A DNA stretch of 54,896 bases from Chloroflexi bacterium CSP1-4. GTDB taxonomy: Bacteria > Chloroflexota > Limnocylindria > Limnocylindrales > CSP1-4. The notes under the pieces are model-generated. The model had not been told where the DNA came from. It saw nothing but the letters and a program-made list of their open reading frames with translations, and did no database searches. Positions 25,164-34,232 of the stretch are shown here, one piece after another. Position numbers and translations under genes: made by a program. The DNA is taken from contig LDXM01000018.1 of NCBI GenBank assembly GCA_001443375.1, forward strand, positions 1 to 54,896, written 5' to 3'. Numbering within the stretch: position 1 is the stretch's first letter; the number at the start of each line of letters is the position of its first letter.

Positions 25164-28021
25164 CTCCAGCCGGAGCCCCGCCGACGAACCTTCAGCTCCT
25201 ACCCGACGCCTCGACCGTCTCGGTGACCAAGGCTGCGCGCATCCTCGGCGTCCACCCCAACACCGTTCGCTCCTGGACGCAGCAGGGACGCCTGCGCTGC
25301 CTGCGCATCAACCCGCGCGGCGATCGGCGTTACAGCGTCGGCGACCTCCAGGCCTTCATCGCGGCCGTTCGCGTCGAGGCGACCGCGACCACGCCACGCG
25401 CCGCGGCGGCGGAGCCGGCGGCTGCCGCGTCGCGCCGCGATGCCGAGCTGCGCGTGCTGAGCGAGGTCGCCCGCCTGACCGCCCGCGTGGCCGACCTCGA
25501 CGTCACCCTCCATCAGGTCGCCCACCTCCTGCGCGAGGCCTTCGGCTATCGCCTCGTCGCGTTCGCCCAGGCCCGCGGCGGGCAGCTCGTTGCGCGCGTC
25601 GCCGACGGCGTGCCCGTCGACCGCCTGCCCCCGCTCGTGCTCGGCGCGGGCCTCGTCGGGGCGGCCGTGCGCGACGACGCGCTGATCTTCGTCTCGGACG
25701 TCCACGACGACCCGCGCTATCTCGAGGTGCTGCCCGAGGTGGTGGCGGAGATCGCGGTGCCCATCCGGACGGCCGGCGAGCCGTGGGGCTGCCTCCTTGC
25801 CGCCGACGTGCGACCCGACGTCCTCGCCAGCGCGGATGTCGCCCTGCTCACCGCGGTCGCCGACCAGGTGGCCGTGGCCGCCGAGAACGTCGCCCTCGTC
25901 GAGCGGGTCCAGCGCCAGCTAGACCTGGCCGAGGCACTGCGCCGTGTCAGCGCGGACATCAGCTCCCGACTCGACCTGCCGGTCATCCTGGCCGAGCTGG
26001 TCGACCAGGCCATGGGGCTCTTCGGGGCCGATCGTGGCGCCGTATTCCGCCAGGCGCCGGACGGGACCTACCACGCCCCTGTCGCGCGCGGGCTCTCCGA
26101 GCGGTTCCTGCGCCACGTCTCGACGATGCCCCGCCCCTCGCTCGCCGCCCTGGCGCTCGAGAGCCGGGAGACGCTGTTCAGCGTCGACTACGCCAGCGAC
26201 CCGCGCTCGGCCGGCGTCCGTCAGCAGGTCGTCGAAGAGGGCTTCGACACGATCGCCGTGGCCCCACTGCTGGCCGACGACGAGGCGCTGGGCGTCCTCG
26301 CCCTGTACCACGACCGCCGCCACCCCTGGGCGCGCCCCGAGCTGGAGGCGCTGCGCGCCCTCGCGGCCCAGGCGAGCATCGCCATCGTGAACGCGCGGAC
26401 GTATGCCCAGATGGCGAGGTGGGCGGCACAGCTGCAGTCGATCCAGCAGCTCGGCACGCGCCTCAACCGGCTGACGAGCGTGCGGGACATCGGCGCGGGC
26501 ATCGCCGCCGAGCTGCACGAGCTCATCGACTACCACAACGTCCGCGTCTACCGCGTCGTCGGGGAGGACTGCGTGCCGGTCGCCTGGCGCGGCGAGATCG
26601 GCGAGTACACCGACGAGGTCGAGGAGGAGCTGCGCCTCAAGGTCGGGACCGGCATCACCGGCTGGGTCGCGGAACACGGCATCGCCCAGTACCTGCCCGA
26701 CGCCAGCAACGACCCACGCTCGCGGACGATCGCCGGCACGGACGTCATCGACGAGTCGATGCTCATCGCGCCGATGACCTTCGAGGACCGGGTCATCGGC
26801 GTCATCGTGCTCTCCAAGCTCGGGCTCCACCAGTTCTCGCCCGACGACCTGCGGCTGCTCGAGATCTACGCCTCGCTGGCCGCCCAGGCGATGGCCAACG
26901 CCGACGCCACCGAGCAGCTCCGTGCGCAGTCGCAGGCGCTCGAGCGCCAGCTGCGCAGCCAGCGCGAGCTCGTCCGCCTGGCCGAGTCGATGTTCGCCAC
27001 GCTCGACCCCGAGGCCGTGCTGGGCGAGATCGCCGAGCGGCTCGGCTCGCTCGTTGCCGTCGACAACATCCGCATCGACCACTTCGACCGCGACGCGGGG
27101 CTGCTCGTCCCGAAGGTCGCGCGCGGCATCCATGCGGCGGAGTACCTCGCCGCGCCGCGCCGCGGCGACGAAGGCATCGCGGGCTGGGTCGTGCGGCACG
27201 GCGAGGGTCAGCTCGTTCGCGACCAGCTGGCGGACCCGCGGGTCTGGCACCTCCCGGAGCTGGGACCGGAGGCCGGCTCGCTCATCGTCGTGCCGCTGCG
27301 CAGCCGGGACGGCATCCGCGGCGTCCTCACCCTCGAGCGCCTGGGCGGCTCGGTACCCTTCGGCGTCGAGGAGTTCGAGCTGGTCCAGCTCTTCGCCGCC
27401 CAGGCCTCGATCGCCATGCAGAACGCCGAGGAATACGAGGAGGAGAAGCGGCGGGCCGAGACCGACCTGCTCACGGGTCTCTACAACCACGGCACCTTCC
27501 AGGAGGCCCTTCGCCGGGCGACCGCGCGGGGCGAGCGCTTCAGCGTGCTGATGCTCGACCTGGACGACTTCAAGGGCTTCAACGACGATCACGGCCACCC
27601 CGCCGGTGACGCCCTGTTGCAGGGCATCGCGCGCGCCTTGACCGCGGCGGGCCGCGAGGGCGACACGGTCTACCGGTACGGTGGCGATGAGTTCGCCCTG
27701 CTGCTGCCCCACGCCGACGCGGCCGGTGCGCTGGTCGTCGCCGACCGCGTCCGCGGCGCCGTCCGCGAGCTGAGCGGCCGGGGAGGCGCCGGCGGCTGGC
27801 GCCCGGTGACGTGCTCGACCGGCGTGGCCACCTTCCCCCTCGACGGGCACGACGCGCGCACCGTCCTGGAGGCCGCCGACCGAGCCCTCTACGTGGCCAA
27901 GCGCGGCGGTGGCGACCGGATCGCGACGGCCGCCGAGGCCATGGCCGTGGCGGCCGATTTCTCGCCCACGGCGCCCACGCCGGTGGACGTCCCCAGCCTG
28001 CTGGAGCCGACCGGCTCATAG
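25136..28021 (+). CDS. Diguanylate cyclase with N-terminal HTH DNA-binding domain and multiple GAF domains
   Basis: This 961-residue soluble protein begins with a MerR/excisionase-type helix-turn-helix (VTKAARILGVHPNTVRSWTQQGRLRC, about 30-70). About four GAF-like sensor domains follow (roughly 100-260, 265-425, 435-590, 605-770), with helical linkers such as QLDLAEALRRVSADIS. A GGDEF domain closes the protein: active site GGDEF at 849-853, and the inhibitory RxxD motif REGD at 840-843, five residues before it. It should make cyclic di-GMP under control of bound ligands or redox signals. DNA binding and cyclase in one chain is unusual. The paired inverted repeat at the start suggests autoregulation. 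Confidence 0.9.
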   Translation: MLAPSDLPEPPAGAPPTNLQLLPDASTVSVTKAARILGVHPNTVRSWTQQGRLRCLRINPRGDRRYSVGDLQAFIAAVRVEATATTPRAAAAEPAAAASRRDAELRVLSEVARLTARVADLDVTLHQVAHLLREAFGYRLVAFAQARGGQLVARVADGVPVDRLPPLVLGAGLVGAAVRDDALIFVSDVHDDPRYLEVLPEVVAEIAVPIRTAGEPWGCLLAADVRPDVLASADVALLTAVADQVAVAAENVALVERVQRQLDLAEALRRVSADISSRLDLPVILAELVDQAMGLFGADRGAVFRQAPDGTYHAPVARGLSERFLRHVSTMPRPSLAALALESRETLFSVDYASDPRSAGVRQQVVEEGFDTIAVAPLLADDEALGVLALYHDRRHPWARPELEALRALAAQASIAIVNARTYAQMARWAAQLQSIQQLGTRLNRLTSVRDIGAGIAAELHELIDYHNVRVYRVVGEDCVPVAWRGEIGEYTDEVEEELRLKVGTGITGWVAEHGIAQYLPDASNDPRSRTIAGTDVIDESMLIAPMTFEDRVIGVIVLSKLGLHQFSPDDLRLLEIYASLAAQAMANADATEQLRAQSQALERQLRSQRELVRLAESMFATLDPEAVLGEIAERLGSLVAVDNIRIDHFDRDAGLLVPKVARGIHAAEYLAAPRRGDEGIAGWVVRHGEGQLVRDQLADPRVWHLPELGPEAGSLIVVPLRSRDGIRGVLTLERLGGSVPFGVEEFELVQLFAAQASIAMQNAEEYEEEKRRAETDLLTGLYNHGTFQEALRRATARGERFSVLMLDLDDFKGFNDDHGHPAGDALLQGIARALTAAGREGDTVYRYGGDEFALLLPHADAAGALVVADRVRGAVRELSGRGGAGGWRPVTCSTGVATFPLDGHDARTVLEAADRALYVAKRGGGDRIATAAEAMAVAADFSPTAPTPVDVPSLLEPTGS

Positions 28022-28079
28022 ACCCGCGCCGTGGCCGGGCCCGGCACGGGCGGCAGCGCGGCCTCCTGAACCCGCGCCG

Positions 28080-28085
28080 TACCAT
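28080..28085 (+). promoter_or_regulatory. -10 box of the peptidase C26 gene (leaderless type)
   Basis: TACCAT ends 6 nt before the GTG at 28092. Confidence 0.5.
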
Positions 28086-28091
28086 CTGCGG

Positions 28092-28853
28092 GTGAGCAGC
28101 AACCGTTTCCCGGGGCCCGCCCCGCGCATCGTCGTCACCGTTCAGGCGCCCTGGCGCGCCGACGATCCCGAGCTGGCCCGCCGCAAGAACGCCCAGTACG
28201 TCGAGCGGGTCGTGGCCGCCGGCGGCGAGCCGGTCGTGCTCGACGAGACCGCGACCGATGCCCAGCGCGGCGCCGCCTTCGCGGCCATGGACGGGCTCCT
28301 CCTCTCGGGCGGCGCGGACGTCGACCCTGCGCTGTACGGCCAGGCGACCAACGGCGCGGTGGACATCGAACCGGGCCGCGACGCCCTCGAGCTGGCGGCG
28401 TGGCGAGTCGCCCGAGAGCGCCGGCTGCCGGTACTCGGCGTCTGTCGCGGCATGCAGGCCATCAACGTCTTCGCCGGCGGCTCGCTCATGCAGCACCTCG
28501 AGGGCCACGCCAGCCCGGCCTACCTCACCGGCCCGGCCAACCGCCACCCGTTGCGGGTCGCGCCGGCGTCGCGCATGGCGCGCATCCTGCGGCCGACCGA
28601 CCCGGGCCACGTCGTGCTCTCGGTGAACACGTACCACCACCAGGCCGTGCGGCGCGACCAGCTGGCGCCGGGCCTCGTCGTGGCCGGCACCGCGCCGCAC
28701 CCGGAGGGCGAGCTGGTCGAGGCCATCGAGTCGGCCGACCCGAGCGAGGTCATCCTGGGCATCCAGTGTCACCCCGAGCGGATCGAGTCGACGCCGCCCG
28801 AGTTCCTGCGCCTGTGGGCCTTCTTCGTGGACGCCTGCCGCCGCCGCGGCTAG
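28092..28853 (+). CDS. Class I glutamine amidotransferase-like gamma-glutamyl hydrolase (peptidase C26, PuuD-like)
   Basis: This 253-residue cytosolic enzyme shows the C26 signature: LLLSGGADVDPALYG, LGVCRGMQAINVFAGGSL with the nucleophile Cys, NTYHHQAV, and ILGIQCHPER with the catalytic His. The family hydrolyses gamma-glutamyl bonds, for example in gamma-glutamyl-GABA; the substrate here is open. It is transcribed alone and converges on the second ECF operon. Confidence 0.92.
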   Translation: MSSNRFPGPAPRIVVTVQAPWRADDPELARRKNAQYVERVVAAGGEPVVLDETATDAQRGAAFAAMDGLLLSGGADVDPALYGQATNGAVDIEPGRDALELAAWRVARERRLPVLGVCRGMQAINVFAGGSLMQHLEGHASPAYLTGPANRHPLRVAPASRMARILRPTDPGHVVLSVNTYHHQAVRRDQLAPGLVVAGTAPHPEGELVEAIESADPSEVILGIQCHPERIESTPPEFLRLWAFFVDACRRRG

Positions 28854-28862
28854 CGCCTCACC

Positions 28863-29708
28863 TCAGCCTGGGATCAGGAAGGGGAACACCCAGAGGTTGC
28901 TCGCGCCGTTGAAGGCGAGGACGGTCACGAGGAGGAACAGGAGCGCGAAACCGACGAGGAGCGCACGGTCGGTCCGGTCCATCACGAGCTCCCGTAACCA
29001 CGTCCGACGGCCCGTGCCGAAGCAGCGCAGATCCATGGCATCGATCGTGTCCTCGGCACCGACGATGGCGTTGATCGTGACCGGCACGAGGACCGGGACC
29101 GTGCGACGGATGCGCCCCAGCGGCCCGCGTCCGACCCGCTCGTAGTCGTAGCCTCGGATGCGCTGGGCATCGATCGTCGTCTGCATCTCGCCCGCCAGCG
29201 ACGGGATGAACCGGAACGTCAGGTCGATGGCGTACGCGAACCGGTCGGGGACGTGCAGGCGCGCGAAGGCCGGCCCGATGTCGGACGGGCCGATCGCGAA
29301 CGCGATCGGGAACCCCAGCGCGGCCATGGACAGGAAGCGGAGCAGCTGGGTGATCGCGTAGGACGTCGATTCCGCCGAGACCGGCGTCCCGAACAGGGGG
29401 AGGTAGAAGTACGTGTGCACCGAGCGCGGGTCGATCCCGCGCAGCTCGCCGCCGGTGATGATCGTGTTGGTCGTCACGATGAAGCCGACGAAGATGAGGA
29501 CGTAGGCCCACTGGTAGCGCACGGCGCGGAAGGGGATCCCGGCGGTGCGGTAGTACAGGAAGGCGACGACCGCCAGGACGACCATCAGTCGGCCATCCCA
29601 GACCTGGACGACCGCGAACACGAAGAGGGCGATGGCCAGGATCAGGACGCGGGGGTCGCGGCGAGCGAGCCACGACCCCCGCCCCAGGTAGCGAGGAGCG
29701 ACGTTCAT
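28863..29708 (-). CDS. ECF transporter transmembrane subunit EcfT (second system)
   Basis: This 281-residue protein has about six membrane helices and the EcfT coupling motifs in DAQRIRGYDYE and DAMDLRCFGTGRR, equivalents of the Ala-Arg-Gly boxes. Helix segments include VLILAIALFVFAVVQVW and ALLVGFALLFLLVTVLAF. It follows the S component by 12 bp and is the last gene of the operon that starts with the SAM hydrolase. It differs clearly from the YkoC-like copy, so the cell has at least two dedicated ECF systems. Confidence 0.88.
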   Translation of the reverse strand: MNVAPRYLGRGSWLARRDPRVLILAIALFVFAVVQVWDGRLMVVLAVVAFLYYRTAGIPFRAVRYQWAYVLIFVGFIVTTNTIITGGELRGIDPRSVHTYFYLPLFGTPVSAESTSYAITQLLRFLSMAALGFPIAFAIGPSDIGPAFARLHVPDRFAYAIDLTFRFIPSLAGEMQTTIDAQRIRGYDYERVGRGPLGRIRRTVPVLVPVTINAIVGAEDTIDAMDLRCFGTGRRTWLRELVMDRTDRALLVGFALLFLLVTVLAFNGASNLWVFPFLIPG

Positions 29709-29720
29709 CGTCGCCCGGCC

Positions 29721-30290
29721 TCAGCGGCCGAGCTGCTCTTTGATCGGTTGCCAGGCGGCCACCAGGATCGGCGTCAGGATGACCACGGTGATCACGTTGG
29801 AAACGACGACCGGCCCGTAGTTGTCCGCGAAGACGACGTTGAGGTTCTCCGCCGTACCGAGCACGATGTCGGAGATCACGATGAGATAGCCGACGATCAC
29901 CGCGACGGCGGGGCCCACGGCCGCGGCGGCGAGCATCCGGCTCGGGGTGCCCATCCAGGACTTCAGGAATGACGGGGTCAGTCCGGCCAGGAGGCCGACG
30001 ACACCGGCAGCGACGCTCCAGTTCCACGAGGTCAACAGCCCCCAGCCGCTGATCTGGTCGGCGAGCGCATTCCCGACGAGCCCGGTGAAGAGGCCCGCGA
30101 CGGGACCGAAAGCGAAACCGAAGAACGTGACGAACGCGAAGCCCGGCCGAACCGACACCGATGCGGTACCCGGGATCAGCATGCTGAATTGAGCGGAGAT
30201 CGCGTATAGCGCCGCCCCGATCGCGGCGTAGACGATCACACGCGAGGAGACCTCCCAGAGGCCGTTTCGCGACATGCCCATCGTTGACAT
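29721..30290 (-). CDS. ECF transporter S component (substrate unknown)
   Basis: This 189-residue, six-helix membrane protein resembles small-molecule-binding ECF S components: IGAALYAISAQFSM, PGFAFVTFFGFAFGPVAGLFTGLVGNALADQ and a C-terminal helix before AAWQPIKEQLG. The ligand cannot be read from the sequence. A GGAGGGA sequence 5 nt before the ATG supports the start at 30290. The 47-bp gap before it contains no gene. Its operon partners are a double ATPase, EcfT and a SAM hydrolase. Confidence 0.8.
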   Translation of the reverse strand: MSTMGMSRNGLWEVSSRVIVYAAIGAALYAISAQFSMLIPGTASVSVRPGFAFVTFFGFAFGPVAGLFTGLVGNALADQISGWGLLTSWNWSVAAGVVGLLAGLTPSFLKSWMGTPSRMLAAAAVGPAVAVIVGYLIVISDIVLGTAENLNVVFADNYGPVVVSNVITVVILTPILVAAWQPIKEQLGR

Positions 30291-30337
30291 CTATTCCCTC
30301 CATCCACTCCAGTAGGCCGGTGACCGATTCCTGCCGC

Positions 30338-32041
30338 TCACCGGCCGGTCGATCCAAGCCCTCCTCTCCCTGTCTGGCGCGCACCGGCGGGCCGCTCCAT
30401 GGTCACCACCCACTGGGCGAGCGTCGTCGCATCGAGGAAGCTCGCCTGGCCGGCGCGCCATCGGGCGTTGGCACGCATCAGAGAGGTCGGGCGGAGGTTG
30501 CAGCCGATCCAGCGATCCTCATCCTCGATGACCCGGGCCGGGGGACCGTCGGCGACGACCCTTCCATCCCTCAGCAGCAGGATACGGTCCGCGTGCGTCA
30601 ATGCAAGGTCTACGTCATGGGTCACGAAGTACAGGCTCTCCAGCTGCGGGATGGCCGCCACCTCGGCCATGAAGCGGGTCGCCGTGCGATGGTCCTGGCC
30701 GGCGTTCGGCTCGTCGAGAAGCAGCGTCACCGGGTGGAGGGCCAGGGCGATGGCCAGCGCCAGCCGCTTCTGCTGGCCGAACGACAGGGTGAGCGGGGGC
30801 CGATCGAGGATCCCCTCGAGCTGGTCGAGGGCGGTCCGTCTCAGCACATCGGCGATCAGCGCGTCGAACGTCTCGGGGTCCCGGCCCAGGTTGCGGGGAC
30901 CGAACAGCAGCTCCTCTCGGACCGTCCGCGCGAAGAGCATCTGGCTCGGGCTCTGGAAGACGTATCCGAACACCTGGGCCAGCTCGGCCACGCTTCGCTC
31001 GCGCGTCGACGCGCCGTCCACCAGGATCGAGCCGGAGGTGACCGGGAGCAGGTGCATCGCCGTCCGGAAGAGAGTCGTCTTGCCCGATCCGTTCGGCCCG
31101 AGGACCGCGACAGTCTCCCGCGCACCCAGGCCGGCGCTGATCCCGTGCAGGACCTCCTGGGCCCCGAATCCTGCTCGCACGTCGACGAACTCGAGCCGCA
31201 AGGGCGCGCCGCGGGGAGTCTCGGCCCCGACCGGCCAGGGCATGGCGAGAGGGCCGGGTGATCGGCCACCCGCCGATTCTTGACGCACCCTCTCGAGAAC
31301 CACGTCGAATGGGAGCTTGACCGCGCGGGGATCGGCGACGGCGAGGAAGCCAGCCACCGCGCCCTGGTAGACCTCCCGGCCGTCGTCGAGGTACAGCACC
31401 CGGTCGGGCCGGAGATCGAGCACATCCTCGACCCGGTGCTCGACGATCACCACCGCCTCGCCGGCGTCGGCCAGGGCGCGGAGGATGCCGAGGAGCCGCG
31501 TGGCGGTGACCGGGTCGAGGTTGGCCAGGGGCTCGTCCACGACGAAGATCCGCGGCCGCATCATCAGGATGCCGGCCACTGCGACGAGCTGCCGCTCGCC
31601 ACCGGACAGTTGCGCGGTCTCGCGGCCGAGGAGCGGCCGGATCCCGCTCCGTTCGGCGACCTCGCCGATCCGCTCCCGGATGTCGGTGCGGGGCAGGCCG
31701 AGGTTCTCGGGGCCGAAGGCGAGCTCGGCCTCGACCGTCGCTCCCACGATCTGCTTCGCGGGATCCTGGAGCACGGTGCCGACGTAGCGAGCGACCTCGC
31801 GCAGGCGCATCTCGGCCACGTTGCGCCCGTCGAGGCGCACCTGCCCCTGGAGCGTGCCCGAGTACGCGTGCGGGATGAGCCCGTTGATGCTCCTGATCAG
31901 CGTGCTCTTGCCGCAGCCGGACGGGCCGGCCACGAGCAGCACCTCGCCGGGCTCGACGACGAGCGAGACGCCGCGCAGGGCGGGATGGGTCGCGCGCCGG
32001 TAGGTGAAGGTCAGGTCCTCGACCTCGAGCAGCGCCGACAT
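30338..32041 (-). CDS. Fused double ATPase of the second ECF transporter
   Basis: This 567-residue protein has two ABC domains. The first shows GPSGCGKST, LQDPAKQ, LSGGERQL and FVVDEPLANLD; the second GPNGSGKTT, FQSPSQM, LSFGQQKR and LLLDEPNAGQD. In the second, the signature reads LSFGQ instead of LSGGQ, a common variant. A C-terminal tail of about 50 residues after the second domain has no ABC motif. The ATG at 32041 is 5 nt after the SAM hydrolase stop, so the two are probably coupled. Confidence 0.9.
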   Translation of the reverse strand: MSALLEVEDLTFTYRRATHPALRGVSLVVEPGEVLLVAGPSGCGKSTLIRSINGLIPHAYSGTLQGQVRLDGRNVAEMRLREVARYVGTVLQDPAKQIVGATVEAELAFGPENLGLPRTDIRERIGEVAERSGIRPLLGRETAQLSGGERQLVAVAGILMMRPRIFVVDEPLANLDPVTATRLLGILRALADAGEAVVIVEHRVEDVLDLRPDRVLYLDDGREVYQGAVAGFLAVADPRAVKLPFDVVLERVRQESAGGRSPGPLAMPWPVGAETPRGAPLRLEFVDVRAGFGAQEVLHGISAGLGARETVAVLGPNGSGKTTLFRTAMHLLPVTSGSILVDGASTRERSVAELAQVFGYVFQSPSQMLFARTVREELLFGPRNLGRDPETFDALIADVLRRTALDQLEGILDRPPLTLSFGQQKRLALAIALALHPVTLLLDEPNAGQDHRTATRFMAEVAAIPQLESLYFVTHDVDLALTHADRILLLRDGRVVADGPPARVIEDEDRWIGCNLRPTSLMRANARWRAGQASFLDATTLAQWVVTMERPAGARQTGRGGLGSTGR

Positions 32042-32046
32042 GGCCC

Positions 32047-32943
32047 TCAGCCGGCGCGGGCGAGGGTCAGGCGCAACCCGTCGCGCAGCCCGAGCCGCGC
32101 CGCCACCGAGGCCTGGTTGGCGGCGAGGCAGAGCCGCCCGTACGAGTCCTCGTAGACGAGCGGCGCGCCGGGCGGCACCGATCCGAACGTCTCGGCCCAG
32201 GGCACCTCGACCGTGCGGACGTCGGAGCCATCGATCCAGGCCAACGCCAGCAGGTCGCCGGGCTGGAGAGGTCCCAGGGCCGCGGCCAGGTCGGCCGGCT
32301 CGCCGGCCAGCTTCACGTTGCCGAAGGAGTCCACGTAGACGACTGCGGTCTCCAGCGCGCCCGGGGTGACGCGCGGCTCCGGCCAGTCGAGGCGCGCCAG
32401 GGCCGCCGGATCGAGTGCCCGCCCCAGGTCGGTGACGGGCACGCCCAGGGCGACGTGGGCGGCCGCCGGCGCAAAGATGTCGCGGCCGTGGAAGGAACGG
32501 CTGACAGCCGCCAGCCGATAGGCCGGGTTCTCGAGCTCGTGTACCCGCACGATGCCCCCGAGTCGATCGGCGACGGGGACCAGCAGGCCGTTGTCGGGGC
32601 CGACCAGGACGTCGCCGCGAGCCGTCTCGAGAGCGATCGGCAGGCGCTCGGTACCCACGCCCGGATCGACGACCGCGACGTGCACGCCGACGGGCAGGAA
32701 GGGCAGCGCGCACCACAGTACGAGGGCGCCGTCGCGCACCTGGAACTTCGCCACCTCGTGGGTGATGTCGATGACCGTGACCGCGGGCGCGATGGTCAGC
32801 ACGACCCCCTTGCAGATGGCCGCGGACGGGTCGCGCGCGCCGAAGTCCGTGGTGAGGCTGACGACGGGCCGGCCACGGCCCGCGGCAGGATCCGTGGCCA
32901 GCGCCGCCGGCGTGGTCACCGGGTCGCGATAGACGCTCGGCAT
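32047..32943 (-). CDS. S-adenosyl-L-methionine hydrolase (SAM hydroxide adenosyltransferase, DUF62 family)
   Basis: This 298-residue protein has the family hallmarks: SLTTDFGARDP at the start, DITHEV, VVDPGVGT, GPDNGLL, SFHGRDIFAPAAAH, and YVDSFGNVKL in the second domain. Known members split SAM with water to adenosine and methionine and are related to the SAM fluorinase/chlorinase. It leads an operon with a complete ECF transporter, 5 nt before the ATPase gene. This suggests that the imported molecule and SAM- or adenosine-derived metabolism are linked. The start at 32943 has TACCAT 7 nt before it. Confidence 0.93.
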   Translation of the reverse strand: MPSVYRDPVTTPAALATDPAAGRGRPVVSLTTDFGARDPSAAICKGVVLTIAPAVTVIDITHEVAKFQVRDGALVLWCALPFLPVGVHVAVVDPGVGTERLPIALETARGDVLVGPDNGLLVPVADRLGGIVRVHELENPAYRLAAVSRSFHGRDIFAPAAAHVALGVPVTDLGRALDPAALARLDWPEPRVTPGALETAVVYVDSFGNVKLAGEPADLAAALGPLQPGDLLALAWIDGSDVRTVEVPWAETFGSVPPGAPLVYEDSYGRLCLAANQASVAARLGLRDGLRLTLARAG

Positions 32944-32950
32944 GCGCGGG

Positions 32951-32956
32951 ATGGTA
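32951..32956 (-). promoter_or_regulatory. -10 box of the SAM-hydrolase/ECF operon (leaderless type)
   Basis: TACCAT on the minus strand ends 7 nt before the ATG at 32943. Confidence 0.5.
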
Positions 32957-32986
32957 GCGGCTGGTCGCAGACCGCGGACGCTGCGC

Positions 32987-32992
32987 TACGCT
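32987..32992 (+). promoter_or_regulatory. -10 box of the four-helix membrane protein gene
   Basis: TACGCT ends 9 nt before the ATG at 33002. Confidence 0.4.
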
Positions 32993-33001
32993 GGACGGCC
33001 G

Positions 33002-34207
33002 ATGCACCTACGGCTCTTCGAGCTGCGACTCCTCGCCGCCCTGCTCTTCGCCCTCTGGGCGATCGCGGCGCTGGCGATCGTCGTCGGCTACCACCCCGGC
33101 GGCCCGGCCGATCTGCTCGTACGTGCCAGCGCCGTCCTGCCGGCGCTCATCGCCGCCGTCGCGCTCGTCTGGCCTCCGTTCGCCCGTGGCCCGCGGGGGG
33201 CGGCGCTTACGGGCTGGCTCGCGGTCGGCTCCGCCCTTGTCCTCGCGCCTTCGATCGGCGAGCTCCTCCGGAGCATCGCCGCCGGCGGCCGCCAGACCCT
33301 CCTGCCCTCGCCGGAGACGATCTACGCCACGCTCGTGGCCCTCTTCACCACCTGCCTCTTCGTGGGTCTCGGGCTGGCGCGCGAGATGCTGGGCCAGACG
33401 GCGCTGCGCCGCCACCGGCTCCTGCTGGGCACGATCATCGCGTTAGCCCTGACCAGTGTCGTGGCCGCGGCCTTCGGCGGCGCCACGCTCGCCAACGAGG
33501 TCGCCTTCCGCGACCGCGAGCCGGCCGCATCGGCCTGGGGGCCGAGCGACCCCACGCTCGAGCCGCCGCCCTGCGACGGAGATCTGCGTCCGGGCCCCTT
33601 CGCTATCGTCGACGTGGTCGCCTCCGGCGACGTGGACGGCGAGCGGCTCGGGAGCGTCGTCCTCGACGGGCGCCGCAACGGCCGCAACGAGGAGTGGCAG
33701 GCGCAGTTCGCGACCGTGTGGCGGAGCGGCGAGGAGTCTTACGCCCGCGTCGGGGATGACGGGTGGACGCGCGACCGCGATGGGCCCTGGTCACCCGTCG
33801 CCGACGGGTCCGTGACTGACCTGGAGACCCTCGACCGCGCGGTCGTGCTGGAGGCACTGGCACCGAAGGAACGCGTCGCGGCGGAGGACCGCGGTCTGGA
33901 GCTGATCGGGGGGGCGCGAGCGCGGCATTGCCGTACGGCCATCGGCGGCCCTACGGCCCTGCGCGCCTTCCCGCAGCTGCGCTGGCTCATCGGCCGGGGC
34001 CCGCTGGACACGACACCCGAGCTCGGCTCCTGGCGTGGCGAGGTCGACTGGTGGGTCTTCGGGGACGGGCAGCTGGGCATGGCCACCGTGACGGTCAGCG
34101 GACAACCGGGGGGCTGGCCCGTGACCGGCCTGCAGGCCACGCTGCGGGCCCGCCTGACCGCGCTCGACCGGGATGCGCCCCAGGCCGTCGGACCTCCCGG
34201 CCCGTGA
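33002..34207 (+). CDS. Membrane protein with extracytoplasmic domain, unknown function
   Basis: This 401-residue protein has about five hydrophobic helices in its first 175 residues (LLAALLFALWAIAALAIVVGY, VLPALIAAVALVW, WLAVGSALVLAPSIGELL, ATLVALFTTCLFVGLGLA, TIIALALTSVVAAAF). A soluble domain of about 220 residues follows with a Trp-rich pattern (DGWTRDRDGPWSPV, WRGEVDWWVFGDGQLGM). The last part resembles lipid-binding LppX/LolA-like beta strands, but I am not confident. It diverges from the SAM hydrolase operon and lies just before the WYL regulator. Confidence 0.65.
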   Translation: MHLRLFELRLLAALLFALWAIAALAIVVGYHPGGPADLLVRASAVLPALIAAVALVWPPFARGPRGAALTGWLAVGSALVLAPSIGELLRSIAAGGRQTLLPSPETIYATLVALFTTCLFVGLGLAREMLGQTALRRHRLLLGTIIALALTSVVAAAFGGATLANEVAFRDREPAASAWGPSDPTLEPPPCDGDLRPGPFAIVDVVASGDVDGERLGSVVLDGRRNGRNEEWQAQFATVWRSGEESYARVGDDGWTRDRDGPWSPVADGSVTDLETLDRAVVLEALAPKERVAAEDRGLELIGGARARHCRTAIGGPTALRAFPQLRWLIGRGPLDTTPELGSWRGEVDWWVFGDGQLGMATVTVSGQPGGWPVTGLQATLRARLTALDRDAPQAVGPPGP

Positions 34208-34220
34208 GGCCCGGACCGGG

Positions 34221-34226
34221 TAGGCT
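34221..34226 (+). promoter_or_regulatory. -10 box of the WYL regulator gene (leaderless type)
   Basis: TAGGCT ends 6 nt before the ATG at 34233. Confidence 0.5.
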
Positions 34227-34232
34227 TCGGAC

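Noticed and set aside
25783..27850. Long open frames on both strands inside the GGDEF gene
   Set aside because: They are Arg/Pro/Ala-rich shadows of the real gene without motifs.
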